Below are positions 44,445-51,933 of a stretch of 64,000 bases of DNA, piece by piece. Position numbers and translations under genes: made by a program. Every line of letters begins with the position of its first letter. The stretch's first letter is position 1. Origin of the DNA: Merdimmobilis hominis (GTDB lineage Bacteria; Bacillota; Clostridia; Oscillospirales; Ruminococcaceae); the NCBI RefSeq assembly GCF_900104615.1, contig NZ_LT629939.1, positions 1,473,142 through 1,537,141 on the forward strand. The letters run 5' to 3'. The notes beneath the pieces are model-generated. The model ran no database searches. It saw only the letters and a program-made list of their open reading frames with translations, and had not been told where the DNA came from.

Positions 44445-45785
44445 ATGAAATTGGATAATGATCTGTACGTCAAACACTTGCAAGGCATGATCAAGTATCC
44501 CACCGTTTCCAGTGTTGACCCGGAAAAGATCGACACTGAGGCGTTTTTAGCGTTCCATAAATACCTGGAGGAGACCTACCCTCTGGTACATAAAACCATG
44601 ACCAAAGAGGTCTTCGGCAAAGTGGGTCTGCTGTATCACTGGAAAGGCACCGGCAAATCTGATAAGCTGCCTTTGATGCTGACCGCCCATCAGGACGTCG
44701 TCCCCGAGGGCGACCACTCCATGTGGAAATACCCTCCCTATGAAGGGGTTATCGCAGAAGGTTGCCTGTGGGGCCGTGGTTCTACCGACTCCAAGTGCAA
44801 CATCCAGGCGTATATGGATGCTCTGGAAGCGCTGATCGCCGACGGTTTTGTGCCGGATTATGACATTTACCTGGGATTCGGCTACAACGAAGAGATCATG
44901 GGCGGCCCTGGTGCTGCCGGCGCCATCCTGTCCGAACTGCTCAAGAGCCGCGGCATCCAGCTGGGTCTTGAGATCGACGAGTGCGGTGGCATTATGCAGG
45001 AGGGCGACAAGCTGGTTGCCCAGATTTTCCCCTCTGAGAAAGGCTACGCCGACTTTGAGTTCTCGATGAAAGACCCCGGCGGCCATTCTTCTCAGCCCGG
45101 CGAGCACAGCTCTTTGGGCATCATCGGCAAGACTGCCTGCATCCTGGAGGAGAACGTTCTTCCCCAGCGTCTGGAGGCCCCTGCTATTGAGCAGATGAAG
45201 GCAAGAGCTCCCTTCCTGACCGGCGAGCTGGCTGAACTATTCAAAGACCCTGAGGCCAACTGGGAAACCTTGAAGCCCATCGTGGCCAAGGACCGTTCCC
45301 TCAACGCCATGACCCGCACCACCACTGCTGTCACCATGGCGAAGGGCAGTGACCAAGCCAACATCCTGCCAGAGCGCTCCTGGCTGGTGATCAACAACCG
45401 TCTGCTGGCTGGCGACACCATCGAGAGCCTACAGGCATTCTATGAGAGCATCGTCCCCGAAGGGGTCGAGGTCAAGCTGCTCAAAGGCCACAACATGCCC
45501 ACCGTCTCCTCCACCGATACGGTTGGCTACCGCCTGATCCAGTCCATCGTGGAGAAGAAATACCCCGGCATCACCATGATGCCCTCTATGCTGCTGGGCG
45601 GCACCGACGCCAGATACTACTGCGATATCTGCCCCACCCACAGCGTGTACCGTTTCACCGGCCTGCGCTACAACAGCAAATGGGGCGGCGCCCACCAGGT
45701 CAACGAGCGGATTGACACCGACATCCTGGCCGACAACGTGGAGTTCTATGTGGAACTGATCAAGGGCTACGGCTCCGCGAAGTAA
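44445..45785 (+). CDS. M20-family metallopeptidase (ArgE/DapE/carboxypeptidase type)
   Basis: 446 residues from ATG 44445 (AAGGAGAG upstream). Zinc-site residues: H82 and D84 (TAHQD), D115 (GRGSTDSK), E149/E150 (NEEIMGG), followed by a dimerisation domain with HSSQPGEHS. The codon use is like that of highly expressed genes (many AAG/CTG/GGC), which suggests strong expression, perhaps in peptide or amino-acid use. Substrate cannot be told by sequence. Single-gene unit. Confidence 0.93.
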   Translation: MKLDNDLYVKHLQGMIKYPTVSSVDPEKIDTEAFLAFHKYLEETYPLVHKTMTKEVFGKVGLLYHWKGTGKSDKLPLMLTAHQDVVPEGDHSMWKYPPYEGVIAEGCLWGRGSTDSKCNIQAYMDALEALIADGFVPDYDIYLGFGYNEEIMGGPGAAGAILSELLKSRGIQLGLEIDECGGIMQEGDKLVAQIFPSEKGYADFEFSMKDPGGHSSQPGEHSSLGIIGKTACILEENVLPQRLEAPAIEQMKARAPFLTGELAELFKDPEANWETLKPIVAKDRSLNAMTRTTTAVTMAKGSDQANILPERSWLVINNRLLAGDTIESLQAFYESIVPEGVEVKLLKGHNMPTVSSTDTVGYRLIQSIVEKKYPGITMMPSMLLGGTDARYYCDICPTHSVYRFTGLRYNSKWGGAHQVNERIDTDILADNVEFYVELIKGYGSAK

Positions 45786-45801
45786 TCTCAACAAACAACT
45801 G

Positions 45802-45832
45802 CAGGCAGGGCATAAAGCCCTGCCTGTTTTTT
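45802..45832 (+). terminator. Terminator after the M20 peptidase gene
   Basis: CAGGCAGGGC-ATAAA-GCCCTGCCTG followed by six T. Confidence 0.95.
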
Positions 45833-45853
45833 GTTGTTTTGGGGAAGGCTCGG

Positions 45854-45882
45854 TTGACAGGGCTGTTCCTATCCCCCATAAT
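45854..45882 (+). promoter_or_regulatory. Promoter of the exonuclease III gene
   Basis: TTGACA, 17 nt, CATAAT; start about 45889. Confidence 0.75.
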
Positions 45883-45926
45883 AGAGGGAGAAATGAGCGC
45901 CAGCAGGGGATATGGAGGTATTTGGG

Positions 45927-46682
45927 ATGAAGTTGGTTTCTTGGAACGTGAATGGCCTGCGCGCCTGTCTGGGCAAGGGCTTTCTTGAATTTTTTGACAG
46001 GGCGGACGCCGATGCCTTCTGCTTGCAGGAGACTAAGATGCAGGAGGGTCAGGCGGATCTGGAACTGCCCGGCTATACCCAGTACTGGAACAGCGCCGAA
46101 AAGAAGGGCTATTCCGGCACGGCGGTGTTTACTAGGCTGCCGGTGGTATCGGCGGCATACGGCATAGGTATCCCGGAGCACGACAGCGAAGGCCGGGTGA
46201 TCACTCTGGAATTTGAAAAATTTTACCTGGTCAATGTCTACACCCCCAATTCCCAGCGGGATTTGGTGCGAATTGATTACCGCATGGCCTGGGAGGACGC
46301 CTTTCGGGGGTATCTTGCAGGGCTCAAAGAGAAAAAGCCGGTAGTGGTATGTGGGGATATGAATGTGGCCCGGTGGGAGATCGACCTGAAAAACCCAAAA
46401 TCCAACCGGGGAAATGCCGGGTTCTCTGACCAGGAGCGGGCCAAGATGGAAGAACTTCTGGCATCCGGCTTTGTGGACAGCTTCCGCTATTTCTACCCGG
46501 AGATGACCGGGGCTTACACCTGGTGGTCCTATAAATACAATTCCCGGGCCAATAACACCGGGTGGCGGATTGACTATTTCCTGGCTTCCCGGGAATTGGA
46601 ATCCCGCTTAGAGGACAGCTTTATCTACCCGGAGGTCAGCGGCAGCGACCATTGCCCTATCTGCCTGCTGCTGGACCTGTAG
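45927..46682 (+). CDS. xth: Exodeoxyribonuclease III / AP endonuclease
   Basis: 251 residues from ATG 45927 behind ATGGAGG (the ATG at 45912 is part of this ribosome binding site). Base-excision repair enzyme cutting at abasic sites. Motifs: SWNVNGLRA, FCLQETKMQ (catalytic Glu), SGTAVFTR, CGDMNVAR (Asp/Asn), RIDYFLAS and GSDHCPI (His). Complete and of normal length. Confidence 0.96.
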   Translation: MKLVSWNVNGLRACLGKGFLEFFDRADADAFCLQETKMQEGQADLELPGYTQYWNSAEKKGYSGTAVFTRLPVVSAAYGIGIPEHDSEGRVITLEFEKFYLVNVYTPNSQRDLVRIDYRMAWEDAFRGYLAGLKEKKPVVVCGDMNVARWEIDLKNPKSNRGNAGFSDQERAKMEELLASGFVDSFRYFYPEMTGAYTWWSYKYNSRANNTGWRIDYFLASRELESRLEDSFIYPEVSGSDHCPICLLLDL

Positions 46683-46763
46683 CATGGCCATTCCCGCTAC
46701 ACGGCGAAGAAAATCCGCCGGACTGCGGGGGCCTGCCAGGCGGACCAAAGAGGAGGCATCCCT

Positions 46764-47090
46764 ATGAATGTATATCAATGTCCGGCCGGCCCTCTTTCGG
46801 AGGAACAGGAGGAAATATTGGCCCAAGGGGAATCCCTTCGGGTGGAGCGGATCGTGTCCACCGGGCAGGTGTCCCCGCCCAGCTTCTGGTACGATCAAGA
46901 GGAAGACGAATGGCTGGTGCTCCTAAGGGGGGAGGGGCGTGTAGCCTACCCTGATGGAAAGGAGGACCGCCTTCTGCCTGGGGATACCCTGTTTCTCCCC
47001 GCCCACCGGAAACACCGGGTCTCCTACACCTCAGCGCAGCCGCCGGCGGTGTGGCTCTGCGTCTTTGGAAGGATGGAGGGGAAGAAATGA
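46764..47090 (+). CDS. Cupin-domain protein
   Basis: 108 residues. Cupin core: DEWLVLLRGEGRVAYPDG, then LLPGDTLFLPAHRKHRV with the two beta-strand motifs and metal-binding Glu/His candidates. Small single cupins of this kind often bind a metal and a small ligand; function unknown. GAGGAGGC before the ATG. Overlaps the next gene by 4 nt (ATGA). Confidence 0.85.
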   Translation: MNVYQCPAGPLSEEQEEILAQGESLRVERIVSTGQVSPPSFWYDQEEDEWLVLLRGEGRVAYPDGKEDRLLPGDTLFLPAHRKHRVSYTSAQPPAVWLCVFGRMEGKK

Positions 47091-48145
47091 AATGGATTGC
47101 CTGGGCCTTTGCTTTTCTGTTTGTTGTGTTGGGGGGACAGGGGGAAGCCCCCCTTGCTCTCTCGCCGTTGGGGGAGCTGACGGTGGCGGATGCCTCCCTC
47201 TTTTACCACTGGGAGGGGGATCAATACCAGGTGGATATGGCTCGGGTTCAGGAGCTGTTTCCCCGGTACCGGCGGGAGGATTACAGCATCCGGGTGGGAG
47301 AGCCGTTCCCCGATCCTTATTATGAGCGATACCGGGACGTGCTGGTGGAGGAATGCTGGTATGACCCGGAGATGGGGGAAGTCCACCACTGGTCGGGGAC
47401 CTATGGGGAGCAGTGGAAAGCACGGCGGGAGAAGCCCCTTTCGCCGGAAGAACAGGCAATATGGGCAGAGAGAGGACTGAACACCACCGGCTGGACGGTG
47501 GGGGACTGGGAGGATTGGAACCGCCTTCAGCCCTCGGGTAAGCTCCTTTTCAGCGCTGACGGCACGGTTATTCAAGAGGCACACCTGTCCTCCTACTCTG
47601 GGAGGGAGGGGGAATTTGTCCCCATCCCCATGGGCCTACTGAATATCGTGGACCAGAGCCGGGATTTCTCGCCCCCGGAATCCTACCGGTACACCCAGGC
47701 GGAGATCGAGACCATCCGCAGGTGGAGGATCACCAAGGAAGATTTCCACAGCTTGAGCAACCGGGGCTACCATCCTCCGGAACAGGTCCTCTCCTTTTCC
47801 GATGAAGAGCTGCTGGAACTGTTCTGCGGCTTTCAAGATGGCATTGGGTTTGATGAATGGTACGACGGACTGCCTCCCCAAGACCAAGCCTGGGTGGATT
47901 CCCTCATTGACCGGGAAGCGGGGGAAGGGTATCTTCTCTACAGCCTATTTGACAACATGGAGGACTGGAGGCGCATCCCGCCAGGGGAGGTTCCTTCTAT
48001 CCTGGGCTGGGAAAACTGGCTGCGCTACGTGGAAAGCCATGGCTATACAAGGCAGGAGATAGAGCAGCTTCTGCGGTATGAGGGCAAATCCCATGGGGAA
48101 ATCCTCCTGGAGATCTGGGGGGGCAATCAATGCCACACAGTATAA
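47087..48145 (+). CDS. Secreted Trp/Tyr-rich protein, function unknown
   Basis: 352 residues from ATG 47087, overlapping the cupin stop by 4 nt. Residues 1-24 look like a signal peptide (WIAWAFAFLFVVLGGQGEA), so the protein is probably exported. The rest is rich in Trp, Tyr, Glu and Asp, without recognised domain; the C-terminal third contains repeated short helices such as YTQAEIETIRRW, SFSDEELLELF and YTRQEIEQLL, which look like a degenerate three-fold repeat. No cysteine lipobox. Confidence 0.72.
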   Translation: MKWIAWAFAFLFVVLGGQGEAPLALSPLGELTVADASLFYHWEGDQYQVDMARVQELFPRYRREDYSIRVGEPFPDPYYERYRDVLVEECWYDPEMGEVHHWSGTYGEQWKARREKPLSPEEQAIWAERGLNTTGWTVGDWEDWNRLQPSGKLLFSADGTVIQEAHLSSYSGREGEFVPIPMGLLNIVDQSRDFSPPESYRYTQAEIETIRRWRITKEDFHSLSNRGYHPPEQVLSFSDEELLELFCGFQDGIGFDEWYDGLPPQDQAWVDSLIDREAGEGYLLYSLFDNMEDWRRIPPGEVPSILGWENWLRYVESHGYTRQEIEQLLRYEGKSHGEILLEIWGGNQCHTV

Positions 48146-48171
48146 GTCAGCTTCTATCTGTACAGAAGAAT

Positions 48172-48207
48172 GAAGAAAGAACGGGGCAAAAGTCCCGTTC
48201 TTTCTTC
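48172..48207. terminator. Bidirectional terminator
   Basis: 14-bp perfect stem GAAGAAAGAACGGG / CCCGTTCTTTCTTC between convergent genes. It contains the stop codon of the leftward pseudogene. Confidence 0.85.
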
Positions 48208-48865
48208 ATTCAAAAAAACTGCTTTCAAAGGCTTCCAGACAAAATCCGGTCTCTGTTTTTTTCAGGGTGATAGTGAACTCCCCTGTTTGTCCATAGCCGG
48301 AATCGTAGATACCGTTAAAGGTATAACGATCATCTTTACAGATGCGGTCAGTAATTTTTAAGGTAGAAGTATCTTTTGAACCACCCCACATGGAAACCTC
48401 ATATGCATTTAGGTTGGCGTTGTAAAATGAGATTTCACGCATATCTTCAGCAGAGATGGAAAGATAGGCCTTGGCAAAGTCCTCTACAATATTGGCAAAA
48501 TAGTATTGATCATAACCAAGCGGCTGCTCTCCTTCTACGAGCCAGCTCTCCCAACGATCATAAAATTTATTTCCTTTCATACGCTCTGCAAGTGCATAGC
48601 TTTGGAAACACCCATAGGCATCATCTGGGGTAAGAGGATTTTCGGTATTGATCTGGCTTGGAAAACATATAAGCATTGGCTTATAGAATTACATCAAGAC
48701 GGCTTCAGCTTCTGCAAGCGAGGCAGTTTCGGAATGCTGTGATGACTGCTCAGAGCAAGAAGATGATACTTCAGAGGGCTGGGTGTCTCCCAAGGGTGCG
48801 CGGGCGGCGCAGGAGGAAAAGAGCAGGCAGACAAAGAAAGCCAAGGATAGAAGCTGTTTTCGCAT
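48206..48865 (-). pseudogene. Lipoprotein gene interrupted by one in-frame stop codon
   Basis: ATG at 48865 with GGAGGAG upstream starts a lipoprotein: signal peptide RKQLLSLAFFVCLLFSSC with lipobox Cys C19, then a Ser/Glu-rich linker ending AEAEAVLM. Codon 59 is TAA (48691-48689). Without any frame change the open frame resumes at once (FYKPMLICFPSQ) and runs 160 codons to 48206, with a folded-looking domain (TPDDAYGCFQSYALAERM, YFANIVEDFAKAYLSIS). A single CAA-to-TAA change would explain this. Either a recent pseudogene or a sequencing error. Confidence 0.75.
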
Positions 48866-48880
48866 AGAACTCCTCCATTT

Positions 48881-49747
48881 TTATTCCAGCGCCAGGGTAT
48901 CGCCGGTTTGCAGGTAGTGGAGAACCTCCCCCATCCGCTCTTTTAAGGTGCTGTAGGCGAGGCGGCCGGTGCAGTGGCAGGTGTAGATGGCCTCACAGCC
49001 CAGGGCCAGCAGCTGGCTGGCGGTTTCTTCCACAAATTCCGGCGGACAGACCAGCCGGGAGGACCCTCCCAGGTGGAACCCCCCCACAATGTACCGGATG
49101 GGCTTTCCGGGGAACTGGGCCATGGCCGACCGGGCGATGTTCACAATGCCGTTGTGGCTGCAGCTGCTGACGATGGCGAGGCCTTTGTCCCCCGCCTCCA
49201 CCAGGAACATCTCGTGGGAAAAGTCGTCGGGGACCATCACCCCATCCGCCAAAGTGCAGAGGGTGCTGTCTTTACAGGAAAAATGGGGGTCAATTCCGGC
49301 AGCGGAGCAGAGGTACAGCCGGTTGGAGAGCTGGAAGGATTCCTCCACCCAGGTGATCCGGTCCCCCATGCGGGAAAAAAAGCCCTCCGGCTCACCGATG
49401 TACCGCTCCCGGAGGCCCACCTGCTCCCCAGGATAGATGCGAGGCTCTTCGCTCACCTGATAAGGGCGGTTGTGGGCGGCGTTCTTGAAGAAAAACCGCA
49501 CTTGGGGGTCGTGTTCCGCCATCTGGCGGATGCCGCCGGTGTGGTCGTTGTGGTTGTGGGAAAGGATTACCCCATCCAGCCCCCGAAGGTCAAACCCCAG
49601 GGTCCGGGCGTTGGGGAGGAAAGCGTCGCTGGCGCCAGTATCCATGAGGTAGCGCCGCCCATCCGCTTCGATGAGGAGGGAGAGGCCGTGTTCGGCAAAA
49701 AGATCCTCCCGTGGGGATTCGTTTTCGATGAGAGCGGTCAGTTTCAT
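48881..49747 (-). CDS. MBL-fold metallo-hydrolase
   Basis: 288 residues from ATG 49747 (AAAGGAG 10 nt upstream). HxHxDH motif at 64-69 (SHNHNDHTGG), with further metal ligands in SSCSHNGIVN and GGFHLGG. Closest in pattern to the 7,8-dihydropterin-6-methyl-4-aminobenzene-phosphate synthase-like subgroup, often found in anaerobes. Two cysteines in YTCHCTGRL near the C-terminus are typical of that group. Function not assigned. Confidence 0.87.
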   Translation of the reverse strand: MKLTALIENESPREDLFAEHGLSLLIEADGRRYLMDTGASDAFLPNARTLGFDLRGLDGVILSHNHNDHTGGIRQMAEHDPQVRFFFKNAAHNRPYQVSEEPRIYPGEQVGLRERYIGEPEGFFSRMGDRITWVEESFQLSNRLYLCSAAGIDPHFSCKDSTLCTLADGVMVPDDFSHEMFLVEAGDKGLAIVSSCSHNGIVNIARSAMAQFPGKPIRYIVGGFHLGGSSRLVCPPEFVEETASQLLALGCEAIYTCHCTGRLAYSTLKERMGEVLHYLQTGDTLALE

Positions 49748-49769
49748 AGGGGGAAGACTCCTTTCAGGA

Positions 49770-50309
49770 TTATTTCTTTTCCAGGGCGCGGCGCAGCTGG
49801 GTGGAGAAATCGGTGGCAGCGCCCCGGAACGCCTCGATGATTTGGGAAAAACCATACTCGATGTCCTTGGAAAGCTCGGCGGCGAAATAGTCCCGGGACT
49901 TGACCTTGCGGTATTGGCGCATCATCTTTTTGACCTCATCTGCATACCGTTCCATGGAGGAGAGGGTAACCTGCTTTTTCAGGGCGGCCAAGACGTTGCG
50001 GCAGTCCTCCAGCAGCTCCTGATATTCCGCCTCCGACTGCCGGCGGAACCGGTCGATCATGGCGGATTCGTCCTTCTGCTCCACAAAGCGCAGCTCCACC
50101 AAGGTGGAATCGCCTCCCATCTCTCGGATTTTGGCCGCCAGTGCCTGGAATTGGGAACGGCTGTCCTTGGTGTTGGGGAGGATGGCCACGCCAGGACGGA
50201 AATACTCCGCGCCAAACTCTTTGAGCTTGCGCCAAACATATACCCGGTTTCGGGAAGGTTCGATGGGGACGTTGTACCCCAGCGCGATCCAGCGGCAGGA
50301 ATCCAGCAT
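49770..50309 (-). CDS. ChrB N-terminal-domain-like protein
   Basis: 179 residues from ATG 50309 (AAGGAGG upstream). IALGYNVPIEPSRNRVYVWR and KLKEFGAEYFRPGVAILPNT (each in part) match the N-terminal domain of chromate-resistance regulator ChrB. The long ChrB C-terminal domain is absent, and no chrA transporter is near, so a role in chromate resistance is doubtful. The C-terminal half is helical with possible coiled coil. The following MBL-hydrolase gene is 22 nt downstream and may be cotranscribed. Confidence 0.75.
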   Translation of the reverse strand: MLDSCRWIALGYNVPIEPSRNRVYVWRKLKEFGAEYFRPGVAILPNTKDSRSQFQALAAKIREMGGDSTLVELRFVEQKDESAMIDRFRRQSEAEYQELLEDCRNVLAALKKQVTLSSMERYADEVKKMMRQYRKVKSRDYFAAELSKDIEYGFSQIIEAFRGAATDFSTQLRRALEKK

Positions 50310-50537
50310 GGCAATGCCTCCTTTTTCATCCAATTTTATAGGTGGGAACTCTTTGCACCCATTGTAACAACTGTTAGCCTTTCGGTCAAGGAAGTTTTGG
50401 GATGAAAGGCCTGTTTCCCCAGGGGGAAAACAGGAAATCTCCGATAAGTTTTTGCAGGAATAGAAAAAAATCCTGCAAAAAATCTGTGGCAAATGATGAA
50501 ATACACCGAAAAAGAGGAAAAAATGTCCTGTAGGGGG

Positions 50538-50566
50538 TTGCGTATCTGCAAGAATCGTGATACTAT
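50538..50566 (+). promoter_or_regulatory. Promoter of asnA
   Basis: TTGCGT, 17 nt, TACTAT; start near 50573, leader ~46 nt. Confidence 0.65.
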
Positions 50567-50618
50567 TAGAGCATTGTTTTTACAAACACAAACCAACACT
50601 GTAAGGAGGGTATTGCCG

Positions 50619-51632
50619 ATGTCACTGGAGAGATTGCAACTTCCAGAAGGGTACCAGCCCAAGCTGGACATTATGGAAACCGAAATCGCCATCAAACTGC
50701 TGAAGGATACTTTTGAGAGGGAGCTTGCCAATCAGCTCAATTTGACCCGTGTGTCGGCCCCCTTGTTTGTACTGCCGGGCAGCGGCCTCAACGACGACCT
50801 GAACGGGGTGGAGCGCCCGGTTCAGTTTGATGTCAAAGACATGGGGGAGGATGTGCAGATCGTCCACTCCCTGGCTAAATGGAAACGCCAAGCCTTGAAG
50901 CGCTACCACTTCCCCCTGGACAGCGGCCTGTACTGCGATATGAACGCCATCCGCCGGGATGAGGAGCTGGACAACATCCACTCCATCTATGTGGACCAGT
51001 GGGATTGGGAGCGGGTCATCAACCGGGAGGAGCGCAACGTGGAGTTCCTGAAGGAGACGGTCCGCAAGATTGTGGCCGCCCTGCGCCTCACCGAGGAGAA
51101 ACTGATCGCCGCCTACCCGGCCTACACCCCCAAGGTGGCAGAGGACGTCACCTTTATCACCTCCCAGGAGCTGGAGGACCGGTACCCCGGCTTCACCCCC
51201 AAACAGCGGGAGGACGCCATCTGTAAGGAATGCGGTACCGTGTTCCTGATGCAGATCGGTGGCAAGCTCAAAGGCGGCAAGCCCCACGACGGCCGTGCCC
51301 CGGACTACGACGACTGGAAACTCAACGGCGACCTGCTGGTGTGGTACCCCATCCTGGGCCACGCCTTCGAGTTGTCCAGCATGGGCATCCGGGTGGACGA
51401 AAAGGCTATGGAGGAACAGCTGCGGCTGGCAGGATGTGAATCCCGCCGGGAACTTCCCTTCCACAAACAGCTTTTAGCGGGGGAACTGCCCCTGACCATG
51501 GGCGGAGGCATCGGCCAATCCCGCCTGTGCATGTATCTCTTGGAAAAAGCGCACATCGGCGAGGTTCAGGCGGCTGTCTGGCCGGAGAATATGATCCGCC
51601 GCTGTGATGAAAACGGCATCCACCTTCTGTAA
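50619..51632 (+). CDS. asnA: Aspartate-ammonia ligase (asparagine synthetase A)
   Basis: 337 residues from ATG 50619 (AAGGAGGG upstream). Class II synthetase-like enzyme making asparagine from aspartate, ammonia and ATP. Motifs: VSAPLFVLPGSGLNDDLNG, VHSLAKWKRQAL, RRDEELDNIHSIYVDQWDWE (in part), GGGIGQSRLCMYLL. Normal length and complete. Single gene with a terminator. Confidence 0.97.
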   Translation: MSLERLQLPEGYQPKLDIMETEIAIKLLKDTFERELANQLNLTRVSAPLFVLPGSGLNDDLNGVERPVQFDVKDMGEDVQIVHSLAKWKRQALKRYHFPLDSGLYCDMNAIRRDEELDNIHSIYVDQWDWERVINREERNVEFLKETVRKIVAALRLTEEKLIAAYPAYTPKVAEDVTFITSQELEDRYPGFTPKQREDAICKECGTVFLMQIGGKLKGGKPHDGRAPDYDDWKLNGDLLVWYPILGHAFELSSMGIRVDEKAMEEQLRLAGCESRRELPFHKQLLAGELPLTMGGGIGQSRLCMYLLEKAHIGEVQAAVWPENMIRRCDENGIHLL

Positions 51633-51645
51633 TCTGCTGAGAAAA

Positions 51646-51687
51646 AGGCGCCGAAAAAGCTGGAGACAGCCTAAGGCGCCTCTTTTG
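51646..51687 (+). terminator. Terminator after asnA
   Basis: AGGCGCC (51646-51652) pairs with GGCGCCT (51675-51681), followed by CTTTT. The 22-nt loop folds further. Moderate strength. Confidence 0.65.
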
Positions 51688-51796
51688 CAGGTCGAAAATG
51701 GAGTTATTTTGTATATTTTAAACAGTTAGGCGCCGTCTCTTTCTATCCGATAAAAAAACGGAAAAATAATGGCCCTTGAACTAGTACCATTGACGA

Positions 51797-51825
51797 TTGA
51801 CTTTACCCGCCAGATGCTATATCAT
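51797..51825 (+). promoter_or_regulatory. Promoter of the nrdD operon
   Basis: TTGACT, 17 nt, TATCAT; start near 51832. Confidence 0.75.
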
Positions 51826-51847
51826 AGTATTTGTGTCACAGGAGCAT

Positions 51848-51891
51848 ACAAGATATTGTGCTCATATTTTGTCGACTATACAATATCAATG
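51848..51891 (+). promoter_or_regulatory. NrdR-box-like operator pair
   Basis: ACAAGATATTGT (51848-51859) fits the centre of the known NrdR consensus (ACACAATATATTGTGT). A second, weaker site ACAATATCAATG (51880-51891) lies 32 nt further, about three helical turns, the spacing usual for NrdR pairs. Both lie just downstream of the predicted start, where binding would repress. nrdR itself is not in the window. Confidence 0.6.
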
Positions 51892-51933
51892 ATATATGGC
51901 CTTTTATACAAATAGGAAATCGGAGGAAGAGAT

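Larger units (their letters stand above)
51688..51933 (+). other. Regulatory region upstream of nrdD
   Basis: AT-rich, no reading frame. It holds the promoter and the NrdR-box-like sites described separately, and a ~100-nt leader before nrdD. Confidence 0.6.

Noticed and set aside
49770-50309. Chromate-resistance locus
   Set aside because: Only the ChrB N-terminal domain is recognisable and there is no chrA transporter in the neighbourhood.
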